A model generated the notes under the pieces. It saw nothing but the letters and a program-made list of their open reading frames with translations, searched no databases and had not been told where the DNA came from. From CAVRZY01 sp963725415 (GTDB taxonomy: Bacteria > Acidobacteriota > Terriglobia > Bryobacterales > Bryobacteraceae): 22,989 bases of DNA. Made by a program: the position numbers and the translations under genes. The stretch spans positions 1 through 22,989 of the forward strand of contig CAVRZY010000321.1 of NCBI GenBank assembly GCA_963725415.1, in the 5' to 3' direction. Of the stretch, positions 8,090 to 19,949 are shown in pieces. Every line of letters begins with the position of its first letter. Position 1 is the first letter of the stretch.

Positions 8090-10472
8090 CTACGGCTCCA
8101 GCCGCATGCGCCGCAGCAGGTCCTGGAAGCGCGGGTCGGAGCGCAGGGGATCCATCCACGGCTCTACCTTGGCCCAAGTCAGCCATTCCGCACGGTCCTG
8201 GTAGGCCTTCTCAAGCCAGGCCAGGGCCTGGTCCTTGTCGCCCAAGCCGGTCGCGACGGCTGCGAGGTCGTAGGCCCTCACGTATCCCTGTCTGGATCGC
8301 TCTTTGAGTGTGTTGAGGATTCGGATGGCCTCGCCTTTCTGGCCCGCCAGGGCATAGGCCTGTCCAAGCTGGCCCAGGGCGAAGGTGTCCCCTGGCGACA
8401 ATTTGAGCCCCTTTTGGAATTCCGTGATGGCTTGCTGATACTGTCCCTTCTGCACGTAAACCGTCCCGATCTCGCGCTGCGCTGCGAAGAAGGTGGGATC
8501 CATTTCGATCGCCTTCCGGTATTGTTCGATCGCCTCGTCATAGCGGCGCGCTGCGTACAACACCCATCCCGTTGCCACATTTAAGATCAACGAGAGCGGG
8601 TCGGCCTCCCGTGCCCGTCGCAGCTCGGCAAGCGCTTCGTCTAATCGACCCACGCTCGTCAGATAGGACACGGCATACCAGTGATGAGCGGTGGCGTAGC
8701 CGGGGTTGAGTTGAATGGCTCGCCGAAATTCTCGGCCGGCGTCCTCCCAGTCCCAATTGCTGTAAATGAGCACCATCGCCAGTGAGGTGTGAGCTTCGGC
8801 GAGAGAGTCGTCGATCAGCAGTGCCTTCTCCGCTGCCGCCTTGGCTTTTTGCAGGGCCTCCTTTGGAGGGACGTTGGCGTACTCGGGGAGCAGGCTATAG
8901 CAGTCGGCCAACCCGGCGTACGCCAGAGCATACCCCGGATCTTTCTCGATCGCCCGCTCGAAGTACTCGATGCCTTTGCGAAGCGCCTCCGGACTCCTGC
9001 GGTTCCAGTAATAGCGGCCCTTAAGGTAATCCTCATAGGCCTGAATGTTCTCTGTGTAGCGCTTGGTGAGCCGCTGCTTTTCTTCGCCCGTCAGTTTCAA
9101 TCGCAGCTTCTCAGAGATCTCTTTCGTGATCTCCTCCTGCACCGCAAAGACGTCGGAGAGCCTGCGGTTGTACTGCTGGCCCCAGAGCTGGGAGCCCGCG
9201 TCTACGTCCACCAAGTCTGCCTGGATCCTCAAGGTATCGCCGCGCTGCGTCACCCTTCCGGTGAGGACCGCCCGGACGCGCAGCTCTCGTCCGACCTTTT
9301 GCGGGTCCACTTCTCGCCCCTTGTACCGGAAGGCGGTGGTCCGTGCGATCACCCGGAAGTTGGGTAGTTGCGAGAGGCTGTTGATGAGGCTCTCGGTGAT
9401 CCCCTCGCTGAGGTATTCGGTGTTGGGGTCGCCACTCGCGTTCACGAAAGGCAGCACCGCCAGTGAGTCCAGCGACTTGGTTCGGCCGGTGAGCCAATAT
9501 GTTGCCAGGCCGCCGATGGCCAGAATCGCAACCGCGCCAGTGGCGAGTGCAAATCGACGCCTGGGCAGCACTTCTCTGGCGGCTGTCGGGCCCGACTCGG
9601 TGTCTCGCTTGAGGTTGCGCAGGTCTACCAGGAGGTCCCGCGCCGACTGATAGCGCCGTTCCCGCTCCTTCTCCAGCGCCTTGGTGATGACCCGTTCCAA
9701 CCCCTCAGGCAACTCTGGATTCAAGCGAAGCGCCGAGGTAGGCGTCTTGTGCAGAATGGCATCGAAGACCACGGCCGTCGTGTTCCCTTTGAACGGCAGC
9801 GTGCCGCTGGCCATCTCGTAGAGCACCACGCCAAAGGAGAACAGGTCGGTGCGCGCGTCCAATTCCTCTCCCCGCGCCTGCTCCGGGGACATGTAGGCCA
9901 CCGTACCCAGAGCCGGTACCGGGGCTGGTGATCATTTCTTGGGGCACGGTCGGCAATTCCGTTTGCGGCAACGGTCGCCGTTCGGCCACCAGCTTGGCCA
10001 GCCCAAAGTCCAGCACCTTCGCTTGGCCGCGCTGCGTTACGAAAATGTTGGCCGGCTTGATGTCCCGATGAACGATGCCTTTGGAGTGCGCGGCGTCCAG
10101 GGCTTCGGCGATCTGAATCCCCAGCTCCAGCAGTTCTTCGGTCTTGAGCGGCCTGCTGGCCAGGCGGTGCTTGAGGGTCTGTCCTTCCAGCAGTTCCATG
10201 GCGATGAACGGCTGGCCTTCGTGCTCGTCGATGTCGTGAATGGTGCAGATGTTGGGATGATTCAAGGCCGAGGCAGTGCGGGCTTCACGCTGGAAGCGTT
10301 CCAGCGCTTGGCGGTCGCGGGCCAGCTCCTGGGGCAGGAACTTCAGGGCCACGCTGCGGCCCAGGCGCGTGTCTTCGGCCTTATAGACCACACCCATGCC
10401 GCCGCCGCCGAGCTTCTCTCGGACGCGATAGTGGGAAATGGTCTTGCCGGTCATCGTGGCGTCTGGACTCAT
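8090..10472 (-). CDS. Ser/Thr protein kinase with TPR repeats (copy 2), one-base frameshift
   Basis: Paralogue of the gene at 4915-7275 with the same order: kinase domain, membrane helix (ALATGAVAILAIGGLATYWL), TolB-N/FlgO-like domain and TPR tail. The frame breaks at about 9915-9919 in the activation loop. The coding strand reads ACC-G-GCT where copy 1 has ACG-GCT, so one base is extra. Removing it gives one 793-residue protein with HRD, DFG and SPE motifs intact. The start ATG 10472 has GGGAG 9 nt upstream and a second ATG at 10454 equals the only ATG available in copy 1. The two alternatives for the extra base (ACC/ACG) both encode Thr, so a consensus error is more likely than a dead gene. 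The gene is divergent from carB and upstream of the DUF433/DUF5615 pair. Confidence 0.85.
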
Positions 10473-10605
10473 TGGAGGATACTCCCTTGGCGTGCGCTTT
10501 TCAAGTTGCGTTTCCGACCTCTGGAAAGCACCCTGATTGCCCCGGCGTCTGCAGAGACAATCCGAGATAATGTCTGTTTACCTGCGAGGACGGGACACTG
10601 CATAG

Positions 10606-13824
<3,219 letters not shown>

Positions 13825-13831
13825 AGGCCCC

Positions 13832-13858
13832 GTGGGACAGGCGGTTCCGCCTGTCCAC
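13832..13858. terminator. Near-perfect hairpin just after carB
   Basis: Beginning 8 nt after the carB stop, GGACAGGCGG (13836-13845 region) pairs with CCGCCTGTCC after it with a very short TT turn, and GTG/CAC extends the stem with one bulged G. No T run follows, so it may be a REP-like repeat or a Rho-assisted end rather than a classical terminator. It marks the boundary between carB and the following TA pair. Confidence 0.5.
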
Positions 13859-13900
13859 CTGTTGGACGCGCGTCACCCCACTGCCGGCGCTACAATCAAG

Positions 13901-14161
13901 ATGATGCCCCGCAATCTGGTGGAGCTTTTCCGGGAGGCAGCGCAGTTGCCGGAGGGGGATCGCGCGACGCTAGCCGGGCTGCTCATCGAGTCCCTCGAAC
14001 CGGCGCCGGAACCGGACGTGGAAGCAGCCTGGTCGCAGGAGATCGCGCGACGCGTGGCCGAGATTGAAGCCGGAGCGGTCGAAACCATCCCGTGGCATGA
14101 AGTCCACGCGGAAGTGTTCGGCCGGCGAAATGACCGTCAGGTTCCATCCGGCGGCTCGTGA
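13901..14161 (+). CDS. Addiction-module antitoxin (TIGR02574-type)
   Basis: About 86 residues from ATG 13901 (or ATG 13904). It has the family pattern: an N-terminal helix (LVELFREAAQLPEGDRATLA), LLIESLEP, an acidic linker and the motif DVEAAWSQEIARRVAEIEAG, ending with VETIPWHEVHAEVFGRR. Such proteins pair with RelE/ParE toxins. They are expected to wrap the toxin with the C-terminal part. The last residues after GRR overlap the toxin start by 32 nt, more than usual. A one-base change near 14125 would instead end the antitoxin at an ATGA overlap, so its last ten residues are doubtful. Confidence 0.8.
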   Translation: MMPRNLVELFREAAQLPEGDRATLAGLLIESLEPAPEPDVEAAWSQEIARRVAEIEAGAVETIPWHEVHAEVFGRRNDRQVPSGGS

Positions 14162-14413
14162 CGAGCTTCGCCAGGCGCGCCTCTGGTACGAAGAGCGCAG
14201 CTAAGCGCGGTGGCTTTCGAGCAAGAGGTCGTCGCTGCCGTGTCCCGGATCGCCGAATCGCCGCTGCGTTATCCAGTGGCCGAACACGGAACACGACGCT
14301 TGGTGCTTCGGCGGTTTCCGTACAACGTCTTCTTCCGGGCTGGCGCTGACGAGATCGTCATCGTCGCGGTGGCCCACCAGAAGCGCCACCCCGGCTACTG
14401 GGCCGTTCGTTGA
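14130..14413 (+). pseudogene. RelE/ParE-family toxin interrupted by a stop and frame change
   Basis: From ATG 14130 the frame gives MTVRFHPAARDELRQARLWY followed by EERS, the standard ParE/RelE opening, then meets TAA at 14202-14204. The rest continues in another frame from about 14207: AVAFEQEVVAAVSRIAESPL, RYPVAEHGTRRLVLRRFPYN, VFFRAGADEIVIVAVAHQKR and HPGYWAVR. These are the family's closing strands and its terminal 'H-x-r-r-P-x-Y-W' ending. The change from frame 3 to frame 2 needs either one base lost or two gained, unlike the pure one-base gains elsewhere in the window. Either the toxin has been inactivated while the antitoxin remained, or the consensus is wrong here. If intact it would form the usual antitoxin-toxin operon with the gene upstream. 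Confidence 0.75.
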
Positions 14414-14431
14414 GGCCGTCGTGACTCGCCC

Positions 14432-14521
14432 TACATGACCACCGTGGCCGCCGCCGCGGGCATGGCCGCCCGACGCTCGGCGGGGGGCGGTTCGGTGCAG
14501 TCTCTCCAGCGGTATCACCGG
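14432..14521 (+). pseudogene. Decayed second copy of the carB 3' end
   Basis: Translation reads YMTTVAAAAGMAARRSAGGG then SVQSLQRYH. The carB C terminus at 13711-13812 reads YITT...KGIAARRSAGGASVRS then LQQYH. Over 60 nt (14459-14518 against 13750-13809) I count 50 identities by eye, and 12 nt are missing just before that block. It has no start, no upstream carB sequence and no matching stop, so it is a relic. It lies on the far side of the ParE-type TA pair from the intact carB. Confidence 0.8.
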
Positions 14522-14580
14522 GGGGATTCAGTAGGCGCGGAGGCGCAGCCGATTCCGCCTGCGGCGCGGCAATTCGGGCG

Positions 14581-14916
14581 TCAACTGCCGACGTCCAGCT
14601 CCAGCCACGTCCGGAGAGCGAGATCGACCCGCGCCATCTCTTCCGGGGTGATGGCGCCTATGCGCTTGCCCATCCTTTCCCGCCTGACCGCCATCACCTT
14701 GTCGATCATGATCTGGGATTCAGCCTTGAGACCATTGGCCCCACTCGGCTTCAACGGCAGCCGGAACAGGGGGGCATCGACCAGGTGGGTCGTGATCGGG
14801 CAGATCACGATGCTCGCGTGCGTGGGGTTGAACAGATCGGACTGTACCACCAGCGCCGGCCGCGGCTTGCCGTAATTTCCCGGCGCGCTGCTGATGACCA
14901 CGTCCCCGCGCTTCAT
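14581..14916 (-). CDS. PemK/MazF-family mRNA interferase toxin
   Basis: 111 residues beginning MKRGDVVISSAPGNYGKPRP then ALVVQSDLFN, the classic MazF opening with the 'G(D/E)(V/I)...G.YGK.RPALV.Q.D' pattern. Then come SIVICPITTHLVDAP, a central SGANGLKAESQIMIDKV and a C-terminal helix EEMARVDLALRTWLEL. The fold is a small SH3-like barrel dimer that cleaves mRNA at short sequence motifs. The start codon overlaps the antitoxin stop by 4 nt (14913-14916). The frame is complete and the conserved R and S/T residues of the active site region (KPRP; ICPITT) are present, so it should be active. Confidence 0.92.
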   Translation of the reverse strand: MKRGDVVISSAPGNYGKPRPALVVQSDLFNPTHASIVICPITTHLVDAPLFRLPLKPSGANGLKAESQIMIDKVMAVRRERMGKRIGAITPEEMARVDLALRTWLELDVGS

Positions 14917-15162
14917 TTCCAGTCTTCGACGGCAGCCTGTCCCGTCCAGAATCTTTCGTCCACGGTGGTCACGCGGCTCGCCAGAAGCGACTGCCGCCTG
15001 GCCTCCTTCGCCAGCGATGCGCGGTGCGTCTTGGCCAGGTACTCTTCGAGCGCCCGGTTGATAATCCAGTTCTTGCGCTTGCCAAGGTGCCGCGCCGTTG
15101 CCTTCGAGGCGCAGGCGGAGGGTCTGGCTGATGCGAAAGCTGGAGGTGATGGACCTGGGCAC
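14913..15162 (-). CDS. Ribbon-helix-helix-like antitoxin for the PemK toxin, one-base frameshift
   Basis: Starting with GTG at 15162 the product reads MPRSITSSFRISQTLRLRLE, an N-terminal strand and helix of RHH type. The frame then shifts at about 15102-15103 and continues as ATARHLGKRKNWIINRALEE and YLAKTH, the second helix and oligomerisation part. The tail binding the toxin follows and ends in VEDWK. The coding strand has GAA-G-GCA where one base is extra; GAA and GAG both encode Glu. Removing it gives 82 residues, the usual size. It is the first gene of the operon and would repress it. The start choice is moderately sure: the GTG is the only candidate that keeps the RHH strand. Confidence 0.75.
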
Positions 15163-15264
15163 AAGGGCAGCATAACACAATTGCAACACAGAGGGCCCGT
15201 CGGCCCCCGCGGTCCCTACCCTCCGAAAGTCCGAGCCGCCCCCACCGGGACCGAGGCATTCCTG

Positions 15265-15315
15265 TATAATCTCTGCGAGCGGAGAATCGCAAGCGGAGAT
15301 TCCCGCTGAAGGAGG
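15265..15315 (+). promoter_or_regulatory. Candidate -10 box and ribosome binding site for the isomerase-like gene
   Basis: TATAAT lies at 15265-15270, with no convincing -35 box at the usual distance. GGAGG at 15311-15315 is 8 nt before ATG 15324 and fixes that start. Two AGCGGAGA direct repeats lie between them, near 15279 and 15294. Confidence 0.4.
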
Positions 15316-15323
15316 CAATCATC

Positions 15324-16728
15324 ATGTCGCGGACTGTGTTCCCGCTGACGCGCCGTCAGTTTGGGCTGTCACTTTGCAGTGTTCCTTTTTCTTTTCCACT
15401 GGCCGCCGAGGAGTTCGAATCGATGCCCTGGAACGCCCCGGCCACGGTCGCCAAGGTCTATCTGGCGGCCAAGCAGGTGCACTGGCCCAAGCCGACGCTG
15501 GACATCGCGAAAGACGTTGCCGACGTCGAGGCCCGGCTGGTCGAGGTGGCGCGCAAGCATACCCACAACGTCCGGTTTGTGGGCGGGGAGACCCTGCGGA
15601 CAGAAGAGGAAGTACGGCCCTGGCTGGCCAAGATGGGCGACATCGACGGCGTGTTGATGGTGCCAGTCACGCAACCTACGCCCCCGCTGCGGCCGCTTAC
15701 TGACGCGCTTCAGGTGCCCGGCCTGTTGTTCTCGCGCCCCTACGCCACGCACGCCTGGTCCTCCATCGCCGGCCTGCGCAAGAGCGGCAAGAAGCTCGAC
15801 GTGATCGCGACCACAAGTTACGGCGACCTGGATCCGTATATGCGGATGTTCCGCACCGTCCACCACCTGCGCACCAGCAAGGTGCTGGTGGGGGCCGCGA
15901 CTCCGGCTGGCAGGCAGGCCGTCGCCGACGCCTACAGCAAGCACTTCGGCACGACTTTCAAATTCATCACAGGCTCCGAGTTCAGAAAGGCCTTCGACGC
16001 GATCGATGAGCGCAAAGCGCAGAAAGAGGCCGATGATTTCGTGCGCGGGGCCCTGCGCGTGGTCGAGGCCCTCCCCGAAGGAGATCCGGGACGGGCTGCG
16101 CTTCTACCTGGCGCTGAAAAACATGTTTCAGCAGGAGAAGGCCAACGTCCTCACCATCGATTGCTTCGGGAGTCTGGCGGCCAACACCTTGCCCGGGTAT
16201 CCCTGCATCGCCTGGTCGAAGTTCAACGACGTGGGCCTGTACGGGGTCTGCGAAGCCGACCTGGCGTCCGCCATGACGCAGATGCTGGTGACGTCCTACT
16301 CCGGCATGCCGGGCTTCATCTCCGACCCGGTCTTCGACATCAGCCGCAACGAGGTGATCCACGCGCACTGTGTAGCGGCGACCAAGATGAAGGGGATCAA
16401 CGGGCCGGCGTCCCCCTACATCATCCGAAATCACCTGGAGACCAACGAAGGCGCGGTCCTGCAAGTGCTGATGCCTTCGGGGGAGACGGTGACGGTGGCC
16501 CGCTTCACCGATCCCACGCGCCTCCTGATTTCGACTGCCGAAGTCACCGGCCCGGTGGACAGCGACCGCGGCTGCCGCACCCAGATCCGCACCCGCGTCA
16601 GCGACGCCGAGAAGTGGTTGCAGAACTTCTCCTCCGGGCTGCACCGGGTGATTTTCTACGGCGACCACGTGCAAGCCGTCGAGCGCATGGGCCGCCTGAT
16701 GGGCTTCCAGGTGGTGCGGGAGATCTGA
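15324..16728 (+). CDS. Tat-signal protein of the L-fucose/L-arabinose isomerase-like family, one-base frameshift
   Basis: After correction the protein has 467 residues. It starts with a twin-arginine signal: LTRRQFGLSL and a hydrophobic stretch, then an A-A cleavage-like site. The body resembles fucose-isomerase-like sugar isomerases (alpha/beta domain with VRFVGGETLRTEEEVRPW and DGVLMVPVTQP; central NVLTIDCFGSLA; C-terminal GMPGFISDPVFDISRNEVIH). The frame breaks in a run of C at 16073-16076, where one C is extra, and continues as KEIRDGLRFYLALKNMF to TGA 16726-16728. A Tat signal on such a domain is odd, since true sugar isomerases work in the cytoplasm. It may be a secreted or periplasmic relative with a different substrate. 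Position: alone, plus strand, between the PemK operon and the ftsK relic. Confidence 0.75.
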
Positions 16729-16835
16729 GGGGCGGGCGGCGCGGCTGTAGCCCGTCCGCAGGCGGCGCGGGAGAATCGAGGTGAAGGCCTTACTCCTCTT
16801 CTTCGGACGGCGCGGCGACCGGGTAGCTTGTATCG
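16729..16835 (-). pseudogene. Decayed second copy of the ftsK 3' region
   Basis: Read on the minus strand this stretch translates in pieces as SYPVAAPSEEEE and KAFTSILPRRLRTGYSRAAR. The intact FtsK has TYLVAPPSEEGDEE and KASTSTLQRRLRLGYGRAAR. By eye, 16732-16791 matches 17714-17773 at 50 of 60 positions and 16799-16835 matches 17861-17897 at 28 of 37. About 80 nt between the two blocks are lost. It contains frameshifts and no start. It begins directly after the isomerase stop codon and is separated from intact ftsK by the DUF433/DUF5615 pair. Confidence 0.85.
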
Positions 16836-16904
16836 TTTGCCGGCAAGGACAGTTCATGATACCCACCCCACTCGATGCAAGCGGTATGCTGAGAAGGGTC
16901 ACAG

Positions 16905-17234
16905 ATGAGCACGCTTCATGACGTCGAGAGACTGCTCGCTGATCTGACGCGAGCGGAGAAGGCTCAACTGCTACAGTTGGTGGTGCGAGACCTGGGTGAT
17001 GCGTTTCCAGGGATTGAAACCACTCCGGGTGTTTGCGGAGGCGAAGCGCGCATCGTCCGCACCCGAATTCCGGTTTGGGTGCTGGAACAAGCCCGCCGGC
17101 TGGGAGCGAGTGACGAGGTTCTGCTGCGATCGTACCCTACATTGCGCGCCGAAGACCTTGCCAACGCGTGGGCCTATGTCCGTTCCCACCGGGATGAGAT
17201 CGAGCAGCAGATTCGAGACAATGAGGCAGCTTGA
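16905..17234 (+). CDS. DUF433 antitoxin, long form
   Basis: 109 residues. The N-terminal 40 residues (LHDVERLLADLTRAEKAQLL) form a helical extension not found in the short DUF433 gene at 7805-8044. The DUF433 core then follows: GVCGGEARIVRTRIPVWVLE, ARRLGASDEVLLRSYPTL and RAEDLANAWAYVRSHRDEIE. GAAGGG about 10 nt before ATG 16905 supports the start. It is followed after 3 nt by the DUF5615 toxin, so the two are one operon. The protein is expected to bind DNA and neutralise the toxin. The extension may add a second dimer interface; that is a guess from its heptad-like leucines. Confidence 0.87.
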   Translation: MSTLHDVERLLADLTRAEKAQLLQLVVRDLGDAFPGIETTPGVCGGEARIVRTRIPVWVLEQARRLGASDEVLLRSYPTLRAEDLANAWAYVRSHRDEIEQQIRDNEAA

Positions 17235-17237
17235 CCC

Positions 17238-17582
17238 GTGGCTCGTCTGTATGCCAATGAGAACTTCCCGATGCCGGTTGTGAAAGCCCTCCGCCGGTTG
17301 GGTCACGACGTTCTAACCACTCAGGAAGCGGGGACCAGTGGACAAGCGGCGTCGGACGAAGAAGTACTCGGGTTTGCCTGTTCCAAGAGCAGGGCTGTCT
17401 TAACCTTCAACCGCAAGCATTTCATCCGCCTTCACTCCATACGTTCGGACCATTCCGGCATCATCGCATGCACCTTTGACCCGGACTTCGAGGGTCAAGC
17501 CAGCCGCATCCACGAAGCATTGGAATCGCGCGAGCAGCTTTCCAGTCAACTGGTCCGGGTGAATCGACCAGAAAGGGGATGA
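17238..17582 (+). CDS. DUF5615 PIN-like toxin of a TA pair (second)
   Basis: 114 residues from GTG 17238, reading MARLYANENFPMPVVKALRR. The acidic motif YANENFP replaces the ILIDMNLTP of the other DUF5615 copy, and the second acidic or polar motif is in VLTFNRKHFIRLH, where the usual D is N (FNRKHF against FTHDLDF). This N variant is common in one branch of the family. The gene starts 3 nt after the DUF433 stop. It converges on ftsK with a 23-nt gap. Predicted RNase-type toxin; activity not shown. Confidence 0.85.
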   Translation: MARLYANENFPMPVVKALRRLGHDVLTTQEAGTSGQAASDEEVLGFACSKSRAVLTFNRKHFIRLHSIRSDHSGIIACTFDPDFEGQASRIHEALESREQLSSQLVRVNRPERG

Positions 17583-17605
17583 ACGTCGCGTTCGGCCCCT
17601 GTGAT

Positions 17606-19949
17606 TTACGGCTCTTCGGTCCCATCCACCCACTCCGGGCGCTTTAGCACTTCGCGGGGTTTGCTGCCGTCGGGGGGGCCGATGATGCCTTCGCGCTGCA
17701 TCATGTCCAGGATGCGGGCCGCGCGGCCGTAGCCCAGGCGGAGGCGGCGCTGGAGGGTCGAGGTGGAGGCCTTGCCCATCTCCAGCACCACCCGCACCGC
17801 GTCCCGGTAGAGCGGGTCCTCTTCGCCGGCCAATTCCTCTCCCTCGCCTTCCTCGTCGCCTTCCTCGGAGGGCGGGGCCACCAGGTAGGTCTGATCGTAC
17901 TCGGCAGTGGCCTGCTCCTTCCAGAACTCGACCACGCGGTTGATCTCCGGCTCGGTCACCAGCGCCCCGTGCAGGCGGATCAGGCGCGAGGAGCCGGGCG
18001 GCAGGAACAGCATGTCGCCCTTGCCCAGCAGGTGCTCGGCGCCCATCACGTCCAGCACGGTGCGCGAGTCCACGCGGGTGGCCACGCGGAAGCTGATGCG
18101 GGCCGGGAAGTTGGCCTTGATCAGGCCGGTGATCACGTCCACGCTGGGCCGCTGGGTGGCCAGCACCAGGTGCATGCCCACGGCCCGGGCCATCTGCGCC
18201 AGCCGGGTCACGGACTGCTCGACGTTGTGCCCATCCACGATCATCAGGTCGGCCAGCTCGTCGATCAGGATCAGAATGTAGGGCAGCGGTTCGAGGTCCT
18301 CGGCGGCTTCCTCGCTGTCCTCGAACAGGCTGATGGGCTCGTTGAGCAACTGGCGGACCTTGCGGTTGTACTGCTCGATGTTGCGCACGCCCTGGGAGGC
18401 CAGCAGGCGCAGGCGGCGCTCCATCTCCAGCACCGCGTTGCGCAGGGCGTTGGCGGCCTTCTTGGGCTCGGTGATCACCGGGGTCAGCAGGTGCGGGATG
18501 CCCTCGTACAGCCCCATCTCCAGCCGCTTCAGGTCCACCAGGATCATGCGGACCTCTTCGGGCGCGGACTTGAAGAGCACCGACATGATCAGGGAGTTGA
18601 GCATGACGCTCTTGCCGGAGCCGGTCGAGCCGGCGATCAGCAGGTGGGGCATGGATTCGAGCGGGGCCACCTTGATGCGCCCGCTGATGTCCTTGCCCAG
18701 CGGGATGGTGAGACGGGACTGGCGATTTGTGGAACTCCTCGGACTCCAGGATCTGGCGCAGGCTGATGATCTCGCGCTTGGAGTTGGGGACTTCGATGCC
18801 CACGGTGGGCTTGCCGGGGATGCGCTCGATGAGGATGGACTCGGCTTGAAGGCCCAGGCAGAGGTCCTCGTTGAGCGTGGTGATGCGGCTGTACTTGATG
18901 CCGGCCTCGGGCTTGAACTCGAAGGTGGTGACCACCGGGCCGGGATTGATCTGCACCACCGAGCCAAGCACGTTGAACTCCTCGAACTTGGACTTGATGC
19001 GGGCGGCGATGTCCTTGAGTTCCAGCTCGTCGTAGGGGGCGCGTCCGGAGGGTTCGTTGAGCAGGTCGGTACAGGGGAGGTGGTAGCGCTTCTGGGCGTG
19101 CGGGCGAGCGGCCACCAGCCTGGGGCGCGGGGTCTCCAAGCGGGCCGTGGAAATCACTTCCCCCAGCGGCGGCACGGTCTTGGGCTCGGGGGGCAGATCG
19201 TCCAGGGTGCGAATTGGGATTTCCTCGATCAGCGGAGGCGGGGCCTCGACAGCCTCGACCAGATCGGGCTCCGCAACGCCCTCGGGAGGCGGCTCGGGCA
19301 CGGGTTCCGGCGGCTGTCGCCTGCGCGCCCGCGATTTCTCAAGCTTCTTCTGGCGGCGGCGCTCCCGCCACGACCGCCAGCGGCGCGAAACCGAACGCGC
19401 CCGCCGGCCCGGCCAGGAAGCGGCGCGCGCGGCGTGCGACAGCGAAAAACTGGTCGCCAGGTAGAGCGACAGGAGCAGGCACGTGGCGGTCACGATGACG
19501 GCGCCGGTGAGGTTGAAGGCGCCGGCCACGTAGTCGGCCATGACTGTGCCGACTACGCCCCCGGCCGGGATCGTGCCGCCGAACAGCGTCCACGGCGGGC
19601 CCAGCGACAAGACCGTCGAGCAGCTCACCACCAGAAGCAGCGCGCCCAGTACTCTGGCCAGAGGCGCTTCCAGCGGCTTCGAGCGCACCCACTTCCAGGC
19701 CAGCAGAATGACGAAGACCGGGAGCACAAAGGCCACCAGCCCGAAGCCTTGCAGGCAGAAATCGGAGACGTAGGCGCCCGCAGGCCCGATCAGGTTGCGC
19801 GAGTGCCCCGAACCGGCGGCGGAGTTCCAGGACGGGTCTTCGGGATGGTAGGAAACCAGGCTCAGCCAGACTAACAACCCGAAAATCAGAAACAGGATTC
19901 CACCCGCCTCAGAGCGGCGGGAGGGTGACATGGAGGATGAACCGTTCAT
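17606..19949 (-). CDS. ftsK: DNA translocase FtsK/SpoIIIE, one-base frameshift
   Basis: Moves chromosome ends away from the division septum using ATP. After correction it has 780 residues. The N terminus has four or more membrane helices (GGILFLIFGLLVWLSLVSY; GLVAFVLPVFVILLAW; VLGALLLVVSCSTVLSL; LTGAVIVTATCLLLSLYLA). A basic/proline-rich linker and the alpha/beta motor domain follow: Walker A GSTGSGKS at about 440-447, Walker B ILILIDELADL. A C-terminal gamma winged helix (STSTLQRRLRLGYGRAARIL) reads KOPS-type sequences. The frame breaks at 18719-18720, where the coding strand has CCAG-TCC instead of CC(A/G)-TCC, next to EFHKSP and before SRLTIPLGKDISG. The linker is shorter than in E. coli. 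It overlaps uppP by 4 nt. The 3' end is duplicated as a relic at 16729-16835. Confidence 0.95.

Noticed and set aside
9911..9922. GGTACC palindrome at the kinase 2 frameshift taken as a cloning or insertion scar.
   Set aside because: Comparison with copy 1 shows a single extra base in ordinary coding sequence; the palindrome arises by chance from that base.
15982..16902. Minus-strand frame opposite the isomerase-like gene.
   Set aside because: Mostly shadow of the isomerase-like gene; only its first part is meaningful, as the ftsK relic.
18333..19874. 513-codon open frame on the plus strand across ftsK.
   Set aside because: Antisense shadow of a GC-rich gene; repeats of Q, H and G without any recognisable fold.
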